DNA of 64,000 bases from Cladochytrium replicatum. Taxonomy: Eukaryota > Chytridiomycota > Chytridiomycetes > Cladochytriales > Cladochytriaceae. The stretch lies in contig JAHLKD010000021.1 in assembly GCA_025526935.1 (NCBI GenBank), positions 248,001-312,000 on the forward strand, given 5' to 3'. The notes beneath the pieces are model-generated. The model had not been told where the DNA came from and made no database searches. It worked only from the letters and a program-made list of their open reading frames with translations. Position numbers and translations under genes: made by a program. Position 1 is the first letter of the stretch. The number at the start of each line of letters is the position of its first letter. Of the stretch, positions 1 to 10,265 are shown one piece after another.

Positions 1-124
1 ACTTCACGGAGGACGATTAGAGCCCATATAATGCTTTTGTAATCTGATTTACGCCACGGCCATTCCATGTTTCATAATTCTCAAGCTCTGCGGTTGCCGC
101 CCGCTTGTGGCTAGAGTGTACCAC

Positions 125-1408
125 ATGGGAGCTGAACCCACCACGGATATCGCGATCGACTTGACGGACGTGCGCACCAAACCAGACCAGCATGTCGCGT
201 AGAGGATAGCAATCAAGAGCGCCGTGCGTGGTTGGCATGTCTGGAAGCGGTACTCCGAGTTCGACACCCTCAACAACGCCCTTGACAATGCCTTTCCCTT
301 GGCTGGCCCACCTCCCGTAACCCTACCGCCAAAGACCTTCTCATTGCTCGTAAATCCATTTAGCCTAACTCCGGAAGACCCGAAGAAAATACAAGAACGG
401 CGGAAAGGGTTGGAGCGCTACTTGTTGGACATTACGTGCAGCAGACAATCGATGGCGTACCCACCCTGCATGGTACGACTTCCTGGCAGTTCCCGACACA
501 ATGAGGATCGCTCCCGGAGCTCAGCAAAAACTCATGGCCAACAGCGGCACTTTCGGAGCCCATTTCACTAGTGCGCAAGATGTTAACGGAGGCTCGAATG
601 GATCAACCACCATGACGCCGAATGAATGGATGGAAGAATACCGGAGATTCGAAGTTATATTTCAGCAGGCGACCGGGACGCAGCGAATAATGATACCACG
701 GCTTCGCAAATGGCAGGCATGCAGGGTAAAAAAGCTATGGCGATGGCTACAACTCGAGTCGTCGCCTTAGAGGAAACTCTTAAAGCGGAGGAGAAGAACG
801 TGAAAGCGGGTCCTGCAAACTTGTTCGGCCTCGCTCCAGTTCTCGGGCTTGAGAAGGGTGATGGCTCACAGGATGGTGGTTTGAGCAAAGGTGAACTTTT
901 GCGTCGACAAGACTTACTCGTCAACCTCGGGGAGAACGCGACGTCATCTGGAAGTTGCTCAACACTTCACCAACAAAGCATATTTCAAACGGCCCTGACC
1001 CTTCCGATAGGGCAGTTCTATTCTCATTCGGAAAGCCTGATACATCCCCATCTCGACCAGGAGGAGTGTCCTCGGCTACTCGAGGTCCCCCTGGCGTGTC
1101 CCCTGCCCGTTCCAGCGCGTAAGTTCGGCGTTGAACAGCGGCCGCCAAAGCAGGAAACCGACATTACCCGCCCGGTGGACAACCAGGGTCTCGTTCAGCT
1201 GCAAAGACGGACGATGACTGATCAGGAAGAACAAATCGATGCACTCTCTGCGGTGATCCGGCGGCAACGGCAGATTGGTGAACAGATCGGGAATGAGCTG
1301 GAGGTTCATTACCAGCTTCCGGACGATTTGGATCAGGGTGTGACTAGGGTTCCGAGCCACCTTAAATCAGCATCGAAGAAGTTGGACACCGTATCGAAAT
1401 CGAAGTGA
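125..1408 (+). pseudogene. Decayed Vam7-like PX / Qc-SNARE gene
   Basis: Fungal Vam7 is a vacuolar Qc-SNARE with an N-terminal PX domain that binds PI3P and a C-terminal SNARE helix. Both ends are visible here. The PX core WHVWKRYSEFDTLNN lies near 230-275 and is followed by the proline-rich loop and WYDFLAVPDTM near 468-503. The C-terminal SNARE helix (QEEQIDALSAVIRRQRQIGE onward, about 1220-1400) ends with the family-like SHLKSASKKLDTV. The coding frame is broken repeatedly. An in-frame TAG at 200-202 sits where PX domains usually have Tyr, between HVA and RIAIKS. The reading frame then shifts near 440-450, again near 670, near 935 and near 1120. The pieces order correctly as frames 2, 0, 2, 1, 2. 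Short introns could explain one junction, but the phases I tried do not fit, and the TAG remains. I infer a pseudogene; poor local sequence quality is the alternative. Confidence 0.75.
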
Positions 1409-1510
1409 TTCTGCCTCCTTTAATTGCTGTTTTTCTTTTTCTCCTACTTTAAATTTCTTTTAAAATTGATCGAAGTCACATCTCAAATCTTGCAACTCCC
1501 CACCCAGATC

Positions 1511-2590
1511 ATGGTTGTGGTTGTGTTCGAAGGAATCGTTGGAGCATACTCGGAGGAGGCTGCTGTCATGCAAATGGAATTGAAAGGAAAGGACTTCACG
1601 ACAAAACCTGTGCCTTCTTTCCAAGCAGTTTTCAGATCTGTCCAGGTAAACTGGCTTATGCGAAACGAGCAACAGCATGTTCGTTTATGTACTTTTCAGA
1701 ACGGAGAGCCCAACTAGGGCTCGTCCCGATTGAGAATTCGTCCACAGGCACGTTCTACTTCAATCTAGTTCAGCTCCACGAGTTCTCGGTAACATGACAA
1801 GGGTCCGCTTCGCCGATCGTCAGTACTCATTCGAAAGTTAAATGGTTGGTGAGATCCGCCATTGCGACAATCACCACGCTCATGGCACTTCCTGGAGTGG
1901 AGTTGGAGGATGTCAAGGAGGTGATTTCGCATCATTACGCGCTGGATCAATGCCGAAAATATCTCGGCAGCCCTTGATTCAACGTGTCAATTCGGCAGGC
2001 AGGGGATACTGATGGAAGTGCAGCTCTGATATCGTCGAAGAAGCTGCAGCACTCGTGAGGCATAATCTGTTTGTTTCGCCAAAAGGGTCATAATGTAACG
2101 TGCGGTGAAGGGCTGCAATTGCAAGTGACAGTTGTGCAATGCTTTACGGCCTCGACATATTAGCAAGAGAAATCGAAAGTGTGCTTCGTTTCTGTTGATG
2201 TCGTCTACCAAAGTTTTTGACTCTTTTTTGCCTTAATAGATGATATGCAGGTGATTACTCGGTGTCCTGGTTGCGCGTGAGCCAGTGCCTCCAAGGAGAT
2301 CCAAAACCAGCATCATTGGTGGGTACGCACACAGACTAGAAGCGTATTTGGCTTTGCTTCATCATTACCGTCTCAGTTCTGATCTCTGTGTTTGCGCTGC
2401 GAGAAAAAACGTGGTTAAAATCGAATCACGACCATCCTTAAACCTTCAGCGACCGGCAACGTTGACCCATTAACTCATTTGTAGCTTCTCATTCTCCAAC
2501 CTTAGTAGGAGTACGTGTTGTACGTTGATATAGATGGATCAACTTCAGACTTCCTAGTTGCGAATGCAATCACGAATTTGGAAGAAGTAT
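1511..2590 (+). pseudogene. Decayed prephenate dehydratase (with ACT domain)
   Basis: Prephenate dehydratase converts prephenate to phenylpyruvate in phenylalanine synthesis (PHA2 in yeast). Collinear fragments of the whole enzyme are present: VFEGIVGAYSEEAA near 1525; RRAQLGLVPIENSSTGTFY near 1703-1760; LMALPGVELEDVKEVISH near 1878-1935 followed by YALDQCRKYL; GSAALISSKKLQHS near 2012-2053; AIASDSCAMLYGLDILAREI near 2118-2178; REPVPPRRSKTSII near 2275-2318; the ACT-domain VVKIESRPSL near 2412-2440; and a C-terminal YVDIDGSTSDF near 2523-2555. They fall in different frames, with TAG, TGA and frame changes between them. Some gaps look like real introns (for example about 2056-2112), but others cannot be joined in phase. 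I infer a decayed gene whose order and motifs survive. It directly follows another decayed gene. Confidence 0.75.
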
Positions 2591-2936
2591 GAAAGCCAAT
2601 TTCATGTTTCTTTTATGTTAATTGTCATTTTTCGGTCAGTTTGCTCTGACTGTGAGGGTCCTTGTCTGCCACCCTCGTTACTAGCCAGTCTTGCACCAAC
2701 TTTTGGGAGCAACTGGCATCGGCATGTAAGCGATCGCCATTCTGTACAACTGTTTTTGTGACCCATGTGTAGTTAAATCCAACAAAATCCCAGAACTGTT
2801 TGTTTGATTGGTTGGTAGTTGTTGTCCGAATAATTGCGATCAGGATGCACAAATTTGGATATAGAACAACCTTTTTACGAGAAACATACTAAACAAATAG
2901 TCGAGGTCAACATCTTCACTCTCTGCAGCACCAATA
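2591..2936. other. Intergenic, no gene recognised
   Basis: AT-rich sequence between the prephenate dehydratase remains and the next gene. I see no convincing coding exon. The 3' half is the probable promoter of the gene starting at 2937. Confidence 0.5.
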
Positions 2937-5161
2937 TGGCTTCCGAAGTGCAAGCCCAGATTTTGAGCAATGAGCGCAATTCAAAGTTTCGAGCGAAGTT
3001 TCAGGATCCTCAACAAAGGCAAGGTGCGATTGTCCCAGTCGGAGCACCAACGTATGTATTTGAAACTGAATCTCCCAGCAAAAGCTGATGAGTTTTAGCT
3101 TTGCGAACAGCCTGCCCACATTTGGTCGCCGTCGTCAATTCCCACCCGCCACGAGCTCAATTGTTTATGATTCCCTTCGAGATCCTGCTTTGGAAGACTT
3201 CTTTGCAAGGGGACCAGTGCGAAAGCACTTAATGAAGAACGGATGGGTAAGGAAGATTCAAGTGTTTGCTTCCCCCAAATTGCTCCTGACGCTTTGCACA
3301 ATAGTTTTCTTCCAACGCTATATGCACTATGTGTTGCAACCGTGGAGGGCACTCAGCTGTTAAGATATGCCAGGTCTGCCAGAGCTTCTACCATCTCCAC
3401 TGCCTTCCTCCGATGCCGCTCACCATATCGGGAGTGCACGCCCTAATCTTGCATGCTTCCAAGAACGGAGGACGAGTCGCGAATCATCTTCGTTCGGCCC
3501 TAGTAGCCATAGGAAACTTTTCTCACGTCGACGAGCTCGATGCTCGAATGTTTCGTCCGATGCCGGACCTGCTCGATCGGTATCATGCTGTTCTTGTGGT
3601 CTCTAATGGAGCAAAATGGACTGAACCCGAAGGACTCGGAGACTTGCTTTCGGATTACGTCCATGTCGGTCGAGGAGGTGTTGTCTTGATCGCTCCAAAC
3701 CACAAAGAAGCACCTGGCGGCCGCTGGAGAAAGCATCGGCTGAGTCCTTTGTTACCTGGGAGGAACCGATATGAGCCGGGGCTCCACATGGGACAGATTG
3801 AGCAAAGTAGTCATCCTCTAATTGCTAGTATGGAGGGGTTCGGAGAGAATGGAGTAAACGCACAGTATGTACTTGGAGCAGTCAGCGAGTCTGGAGGGAG
3901 TATTGTTGCTCGGTGAGTGTGCCTTTGTATATTTTTGTCATGGACTCTCATCTTATGGATCTCAGTTGGTCCAATGGTCAACCACTGGCGATTGTCCTGG
4001 ATGACCACCCAACTGTCGAACGCGGTAGAGTGGTTGCGCTGAACTTCTCTCTGTCCGTACCCAATAAAAGCAAGGAGAACAGTGAAGAAGCACCAAGTAA
4101 TTGAAACCTCTACTTCTCTCCAAATCGCATCATTAAAACATCTTTCAAAAAGGACTTCCACCGGGACAAATCGAACTCATTAGTAACGCCCTTCGATTCG
4201 TTGCAGAGCCAACATATCACAAAAGCAGCGGAGAGTTCACCTGTGACCCATGTGTATGTAATCTTATCAGCCCAAGGCTTTCCATTTTGTTTATCCAATC
4301 GATAGCGTCACAAAATTCAAGTAGGTCGCACACCATCGCCCAGGAAGCATGTTCATCACCATCATCATGGGCATAGTTCCCCAAACGGAAGGTCCCTGTA
4401 TCACTACACCAGTCATCTGGCCGACCCGGCTGGACCCCCTAGGAGCATCCCCAATAATGTATCGCTCGATCAGTTACGCACACAGGTCCTAAGTGAGCTC
4501 CAGGTGCTCAAAGAGCTCTACCGACAGAAATTTAAGGTGCTGAGCGCTTGTTATCCTCTCGTGAGCTTCTCCTAACTTTGGCATGCCAGGAGCAAATCGC
4601 TTGGTCGGCGAATCGTAAATATGCGGTCGGAAACCAGAGTCGACAACAGCGGATAAATGATCATGGTAAGGTTTAAAATATGCTTTTCAAGCTATGGAAT
4701 GTGCTGATGACTCTGCAAAGGTCTAAACAATCACGCGGAAGCCCCCAGTGAGAAACAAAGCGAGAGGCTTCCTCCAATCGCAGCGGGAGAAGGGGAAGGA
4801 ACCATCGTTTCCGGTGGATCTCGTCCGAGCAGTCGTAAGGCTGTTCATAGAGCTCCTGCTTCACACGGCCACTCAGACGGAGCGGTGACATTGCCTGAGA
4901 TTCCACACCCAACGACAAATGTCACCAGCGTGCAGAAAAAGCCAACTAAGAAAGTTCAACACAAAGGGCATTCAACAACACATGAAGCGGAGCAGAAGGT
5001 ACGATTATCTTGTCAATATTTTTCCCATCTGATTGTTTTTTTGCGTTACCAACGTTGAAAAGCCAATTCCACAACCTCCGCCAACCATTCGAAAGGCAGA
5101 TCAACCACAGCGAAAGGTACATCCAACAAAAACCTGTTAATTACTATTGCAAGCTGAATTA
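2937..5161 (+). CDS. Zinc-finger protein with ThuA/amidotransferase-like domain (multi-exon)
   Basis: The start ATG at 2937 opens MASEVQAQILSNERNSKF. Introns at about 3053-3098 and 3247-3307 join frames cleanly. Exon 3 contains a Cys/His cluster, CTMCCNRGGHSAVKICQVC followed by YHLHCLPP, which resembles a small PHD or B-box type zinc site. A domain of about 200 residues follows (about 3435-4240) with GRGGVVLIAPN, a GLHMGQIEQSSHPL stretch and DDHPTVERGRVVALNF. Its alternating strands and Gly-rich turns suggest a ThuA or class I glutamine-amidotransferase-like fold, but I see no classical catalytic Cys motif, so function is open. Downstream exons encode a histidine-rich stretch (five His in a row near 4350), a leucine-rich helix and Lys/Pro/Gln-rich low complexity. 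The last exon I can place ends shortly after 5154. It may instead splice into the following frame, making one gene with the next entry. Confidence 0.5.
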
Positions 5162-5164
5162 AAA

Positions 5165-7249
5165 ATGGTCGAAAAGACGGTGTCGAAGAAACAGGCAGAA
5201 GCTCCGAATCGCGACCAACTTCGTGAAGAATCCAATCCCGAACAAGTTGAACAGAACTCAATGGCAGCTCATCAACCGAAACCGCCCCAGAATCCTCCAA
5301 GTAAGGCACATTCAAATAAAGCACAGAAGAGGGCTGGGAGTGGAGGATCACCCAAAAAGGAAGAACGATCAGGAGTTCATCAAGTCGGAGAGGAGGTGAA
5401 CAAAGTTGATCCCAACCAAGAGGAAGCAACTGATTTACCAGCTCACGAGCAAAAATCTAAGCGAGATAATAACCAGGATCTGGCCGGAAAGAATAACCAA
5501 AAGGTAGAAGAAGCTGACCGAGCGTTTCCTGCCAATTTCGTGATGCCTTGGACCGAATGGCCTTACATGATCGCTGGAGAGCACCTTGCGGTTCACGTTC
5601 GGGGGCTCACATTGGACATGGAGAGACCATGGATCGATTGGCTTCAACCTGAACAATATTCTCTTGGAATAGGCCCGCCTCGGCAGGTAGAGAAGCAAGT
5701 TTTCAGCTCTGAGCAGTGGCAAGCCGAGTACTCGAAAGTTTACACGCCTCCATCACAATCCGCCAGTTTTGATGAGATAGGTGGACGCCCGTGGTTGGAA
5801 TGGCCGGATAACTCTCAGCACCGACAAAATGATGGTGGCGCTGAGGAGGGACCGAGGCCTTGGCTGGACACTATCTTGAAGCGGGAAGCAGAGATGGAGA
5901 AAAATTTTAAAACCGAAGATGAAAACTTGGAAAGGCGTGATGAAGATCGTCCCTGGACTTGGAGGAAGCAAGATGATCAGTATTCCGTTTGTGCTCATCA
6001 CCAATGGACTCCCGAAGCTCCCACCCTGTCCTCTGAGAAATGGGAACAGGTGTACAGTCAAGGTTGGGTTGCGCCTGCCCAGTCGGAGCCAATCGTTGAC
6101 AGCGTTGCGGGAGCCCCTTGGAACGAATGGTCGACTCAGGAAAATTCTATTCCTGCTCCCTTGTCCGAGTCTGATTCTGATCGACCATGGTTGAACTGGC
6201 CGGCGGAGGAGCATGCCCCGTCCACTAACGATTCCCGGTCTGTTGCTAATCATAGTCAAAGCGAAAGCTCTGGGCTCTCAGATAGACCTTGGTTAGAGAG
6301 CCTGAAGGACGAAAATGAGGCCGACGTTGTTACTGAACCCTCCAACCCCAATGCGCCTTGGCTGTCGTGGAAGCTGCCCGAGCAATACACCGTGAGCAGT
6401 TGGAGCGCGGGACAAACTGAAAAACCAGCGCTAAGGTCTGAGGAATGGGAGATGATTTATGCACAACCTTTCGAACCCAAATCACCGGCTGACGACGATG
6501 ACTTCAAACCATGGTTGGACTGGCCGACAGATGTCGTGAGCGATTCTTCATCGTCTGAATCAGGACATGATCACGTTGAATCCAACGATGATGGATCGAG
6601 GAATAGTGAAGACAGGACGGAAGATCGCCCATGGCTGGAATATATGAAGAATGATGAAATCGATGATAAAATCATCCTTGAGCCATCAAATCCTGATGCC
6701 CCATGGCTCTCATGGAAGCAACCCGACCAATACTCGGTTGGATCATGGTCAGCTGAGCAAACAGAACAGCAGATCCTCAGCAATGCAGAATGGGAGCTGA
6801 TCTATGCTACGCCATTTGTCTTAAAGGAGTCTATCGAGCAGGTTGATGATCTCAGGCCTTGGCTAGAATGGCCAACGCACTCTCTTGAAAACGATAATGC
6901 AGATGACAAACCATGGCTACAATGGCCGGAGCACGAAGAACCCGTGATTGAAAGTAATGCAAGTCATGATGACGAGCCATGGATCGACTGGCCAAAGCGC
7001 GAAGTGCAGTACTGTATCAACGAAAAGGCTCTGCACTATGAAGTTCCCGAGCTGTCCCCTACTCAGTGGGAGGAGATCTACTCGAAACCTTTCGAGCCAA
7101 TCGAAACTCCTTTCAACCCAGATGATCTGCGCCCGTGGATTGAGTGGAGAGCGTTGGATGAGAATAACGGCGGAGAGCTGCCTAGTGGAGGGGCTGAAAC
7201 TCAGAATCCTGACGCACCATGGGTTGACTGGGTGGGAGTTTCCGCTTAA
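5165..7249 (+). CDS. Tryptophan-rich repeat protein, family not recognised
   Basis: One uninterrupted frame of about 694 codons. The first roughly 120 residues are Lys/Glu/Gln/Pro-rich and disordered-looking. The rest is built from about 17 short motifs of the type PW-x-x-W, such as RPWLEWP, APWLSWK, KPWLDWP and EPWIDWP. Five of them begin a longer unit of about 43 residues: PW-x-x-W, then QY(S/T)V, then about 15 variable residues, then (E/Q)W(E)xIY followed by a Phe/Pro-rich end. The best copies start at about 5625, 5950, 6355, 6700 and 6978. Linkers between units are acidic and Ser-rich. No signal peptide or membrane span is visible. I do not recognise the family and assign no function; a flexible multivalent binding scaffold is one possibility. 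The true start may lie in an upstream exon, since the frame is open back to 5147. Confidence 0.75.
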   Translation: MVEKTVSKKQAEAPNRDQLREESNPEQVEQNSMAAHQPKPPQNPPSKAHSNKAQKRAGSGGSPKKEERSGVHQVGEEVNKVDPNQEEATDLPAHEQKSKRDNNQDLAGKNNQKVEEADRAFPANFVMPWTEWPYMIAGEHLAVHVRGLTLDMERPWIDWLQPEQYSLGIGPPRQVEKQVFSSEQWQAEYSKVYTPPSQSASFDEIGGRPWLEWPDNSQHRQNDGGAEEGPRPWLDTILKREAEMEKNFKTEDENLERRDEDRPWTWRKQDDQYSVCAHHQWTPEAPTLSSEKWEQVYSQGWVAPAQSEPIVDSVAGAPWNEWSTQENSIPAPLSESDSDRPWLNWPAEEHAPSTNDSRSVANHSQSESSGLSDRPWLESLKDENEADVVTEPSNPNAPWLSWKLPEQYTVSSWSAGQTEKPALRSEEWEMIYAQPFEPKSPADDDDFKPWLDWPTDVVSDSSSSESGHDHVESNDDGSRNSEDRTEDRPWLEYMKNDEIDDKIILEPSNPDAPWLSWKQPDQYSVGSWSAEQTEQQILSNAEWELIYATPFVLKESIEQVDDLRPWLEWPTHSLENDNADDKPWLQWPEHEEPVIESNASHDDEPWIDWPKREVQYCINEKALHYEVPELSPTQWEEIYSKPFEPIETPFNPDDLRPWIEWRALDENNGGELPSGGAETQNPDAPWVDWVGVSA

Positions 7250-7437
7250 AAAACCTTCTGGATTGGAGTTTCAGAATAACTATAATCCAGGAGTTAACTT
7301 ATTATTTATTCGATTTGTATGCGATCATAATGGTGGGTATACGTTTGGCATGAAGGAATTTCTAGCACTTCATAATAAAAAAAGACATCAAATCAAAGTG
7401 CTCAAAATTCCGAGTCAAGGTGCTTTTGTTGCAGTGT

Positions 7438-9428
7438 TCACATCACCGTAAAATTGTCGTATGAGGCACGACATCCCAATTCCGTCAAAAACACAACTCT
7501 GATCGAAGTTACTCTTTCCGACACATCCGAAGTCAAATCTCCGTTTAATTTTGCTGCAAAAACAGGATAGCCGAATGCGTTTGCGATTCCCACGTCTGTG
7601 GCAACACCATACCCACCGTCTTCCATTGCTGCCACAACGTCCGACGAGATTGGAATTGAATCACAGAACTCGTTATATTCCAGAGCCGAAATGATCATAG
7701 CTCTCCCGTCATCAATGGAAACGTTGAAAGGTGTTGTAAGCCATTCTTCCCCACCGATGGTGGACGAGATTTGCCTGGATCCTTCGTGCCAAGCAGCAAG
7801 ACTCTTAAGTCGCTTTCCTCGGGTTGGGATGGTGATAAAATCCATCGACCAGAGCCATTCTCCACAGATAGCGTTCGGAAAGGAGACGCCAAGATCTCCA
7901 AAGAATCCCCAGGTTCCGCGTCCGGTAGGCTTTTGATGGCAAGCTAAAAATGAAAGTTTAGCAAGAAAAAAAAATTAAAAGGTAGAATGCATACGATCCA
8001 TGACAAAAATGCCACCTTCTGAAACACGAAACTGACCGAACCGTGACACAGGCTGGTGAAGCTGTCCACCAAGACTCCGCAGAACTCGTGCCATCTGGGT
8101 GGGTTTTCCTTCAGCTTCTTGCAATACAGTCCACTCAAACGAACTGATCATCGTCTGCTGTCCGTCAGTACCCATTTCCATGGCCACCTTCCCGTTGGGA
8201 TCAGCTCCACCGCGTTCAATCAAGAAACGAGCAGCTAGTAAGCTTCCTGACACCAGCGCCGTAAAAAGCGGTGTCAAGCCGTTTACCTTCGTATCGATCA
8301 GGTCTCTTCCGCCGTTGTCGAGGATGAATGAAAGTAAGCTAACATTGCCGTCGCGCGATGTTAGATGTAGGAGGGTCCACCCTTGCTCACCAGTCGCAAG
8401 TAGATTGAGATTGTGATTGTGAGCCAACAGAGTTACAAAATCAAGGTCTTGTTGAGTATGGTAGCGCGACAATCGGTCCAGAACAGGTGAAACGAATGGG
8501 GTGATTGCGTCCGTCGTACAATTGATGTCCCAATCGTGCTGATGCTGAATTATAATGTCCAAAATCACTATGGCGGCTTCGAATCGCTTAAAGTCGAGGG
8601 CTGCAAGGAAAGCAGCTTCTTTCGTGGTGGCCATCGCAAGCGTGGGTAATCTAATGTTGAGTTGATGCTGGCTGCCATGAGATCCCGTGATGAGTTGCTC
8701 GAGGCGAGTTGTGGCTGGAGTGACGCAGAACTTGCACAAGGTGTGGAGAGTATCGCAGTCTACACATACATAACATGGTCCCCAGATCAGTTGTTTGCAA
8801 GTGGCACAGTGAAATTGTGAAGGATGTGCTTGGGGGAGGAGTGGGAGGACATGTGGACCATATTGTGCTACAAATGGCTCACTAAGGGCCAAAATATTCC
8901 ATGCACTCCAATCTGATCCTAGGGATGTCGAAAGCATTTGGAGAAATGGGGGTAACGCCGGGGTATTTAATGAAACTGGCGCAGCTCGCACTGTTGGTGG
9001 CGCAGCGTAAAGGTGCTGCGGGTGTGGCTACGTGTGTTATTGATATTGACAAGTGTTGCAAGTAACTGGTCATTCAATGTAGCAACCTTTTGATGTGTAA
9101 TCGCACCATCAACATATATCTCATTGATCCGGCTTGATGCTAAGTAGCTCAACAAGTTGCTTTCCCGAACGAGCGGAAGTTGGAATAACTGGACGTAACG
9201 CAGTGGATACTCTTCGTCCTTCCTGCAGCAATACGTTAAATGTGGATGTCGCATAGCGCTTAACATCACATTGCATACGTGAAACGATCGAGCTGTTTTG
9301 TATATTTGATGCAACATATCGTATTTAAACCCTCCAGCTGAATCCCGAGACCCAAGATATGAGAGCGAATGAAGAGTGGAAGCTGCTGTGCCTGAGCACC
9401 TGTTCCGATCACCAATATCTCTAATCAT
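7438..9428 (-). CDS. ZZ zinc-finger and ankyrin-repeat protein
   Basis: Three exons on the minus strand. Exon 1 (9428 to about 9021) has no recognised domain. A 41-nt intron, removed at ACACAC/GTAGCC, joins it in phase to exon 2 (to about 7992). Exon 2 holds a ZZ-type zinc finger near 8690-8835 with the expected spacing: FHCATCKQLIWGPCYVC, a DC pair, LCKFC and a late His pair. After it come ankyrin-like repeats, including GWTLLHLTSRDGNVSLLSF and GLTPLFTALVSGSLLAARFL followed by ERGGADPNG, near 8180-8400. A second intron (about 7943-7991) leads to exon 3, which ends at the TGA at 7438-7440 in a compact beta-rich tail. Ankyrin and ZZ modules both bind proteins, so an adaptor role is likely. I cannot name an orthologue. 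Confidence 0.7.
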
Positions 9429-9509
9429 CTCCGTTTCAAATTAGTATTAAGGATCATGATTACTGGATGAATCCACCTGGTCTTGGCTTGATAATCTCAA
9501 GTGCCTTAA

Positions 9510-10265
9510 ATGAACCCAGACCCCAGCCGTGAAATACAGACGACGGCTCATCCCAACGACCATCACCCCCTCGACAGATTCTTCGCCTCCAACTCAGTAT
9601 TGTGGAACGTCCCAAATATGAGCAATAGACCTCGCAGCGACATGTCTGATCCAAGAGCGAATCCGTACTTTTCGATGGAGGTGATTAATCTGCCAGCATC
9701 GGATGAATATGGAGCCAGAACATTATATCGGCTCAACGTGGTCTGCTCTGGTGTAAAAATATCGTAGTGTACAACCCTGCTGTATGAAATATGTCGAACG
9801 CGCGTTGGAGGCCGAGGTCTCTGAAATGCCCTTGGTGGCAAGACATAACGAATGTGAGTGTGGCTTGACTTTCAAATTCTCTGTTATTTTTTTGGTTCTC
9901 AGGTAAAATCAATAGAAGACATTGAGGTGCAGATGCATCGAGTGCAAACTGGGAGAGCACTGAAAGCATATAAACAAGAAAAAAAGAAAATGCAACTTCA
10001 CTCGCGAATTCCAAATGGCAACTTTTCAGAAAACAAGAAACTGACCGAGGTTGAGATATCAGCTGGCTCCAAGGTCGCTAGAAGTGAGAAGAACACCTTT
10101 GTTTCCGACTCCAACTTTCAATCCCAGGTCCACGTCAGCAGCCCAGGCAGCGAGTGTCGGACCGATTGCGTCCTCTGGGTCATCATCAGTGTTTCGCAGG
10201 TTAAGCTCGTGCAGAATCTTCTCGAGATCCACTGTACTAATCTGGAGATCAAGATAGCAGCTTAA
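9510..10265 (+). CDS. Possible small multi-exon gene, poorly resolved
   Basis: An ATG at 9510 opens 85 codons (9510-9767). Further downstream a second frame from an ATG at 9791 can be spliced, at GT near 9854 and AG near 9902, to a Lys-rich segment containing SIEDIEVQMHRVQTGRALKA. I could not connect the two parts in phase. The last 200 bases lie antisense to the final coding exon of the CASTOR-like gene, where the evidence favours the minus strand. A competing minus-strand frame (9563-9841) is also open. Treat this as a placeholder for an unresolved gene between two well supported minus-strand genes. Confidence 0.25.

Noticed and set aside
1987-2211. Minus-strand frame with a DDINRNEAHFRFLLL-like segment resembling a prephenate dehydratase motif
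   Set aside because: It overlaps plus-strand bases already coding LDILAREI of the same decayed enzyme. The likeness comes from a partly palindromic stretch, and no other minus-strand motif supports it.
9858-10265. Plus-strand 135-codon frame antisense to the CASTOR-like last exon
   Set aside because: The minus-strand exon has family-consistent content and a clean splice; the plus-strand overlap has none. Kept only as the weak end of an unresolved gene.
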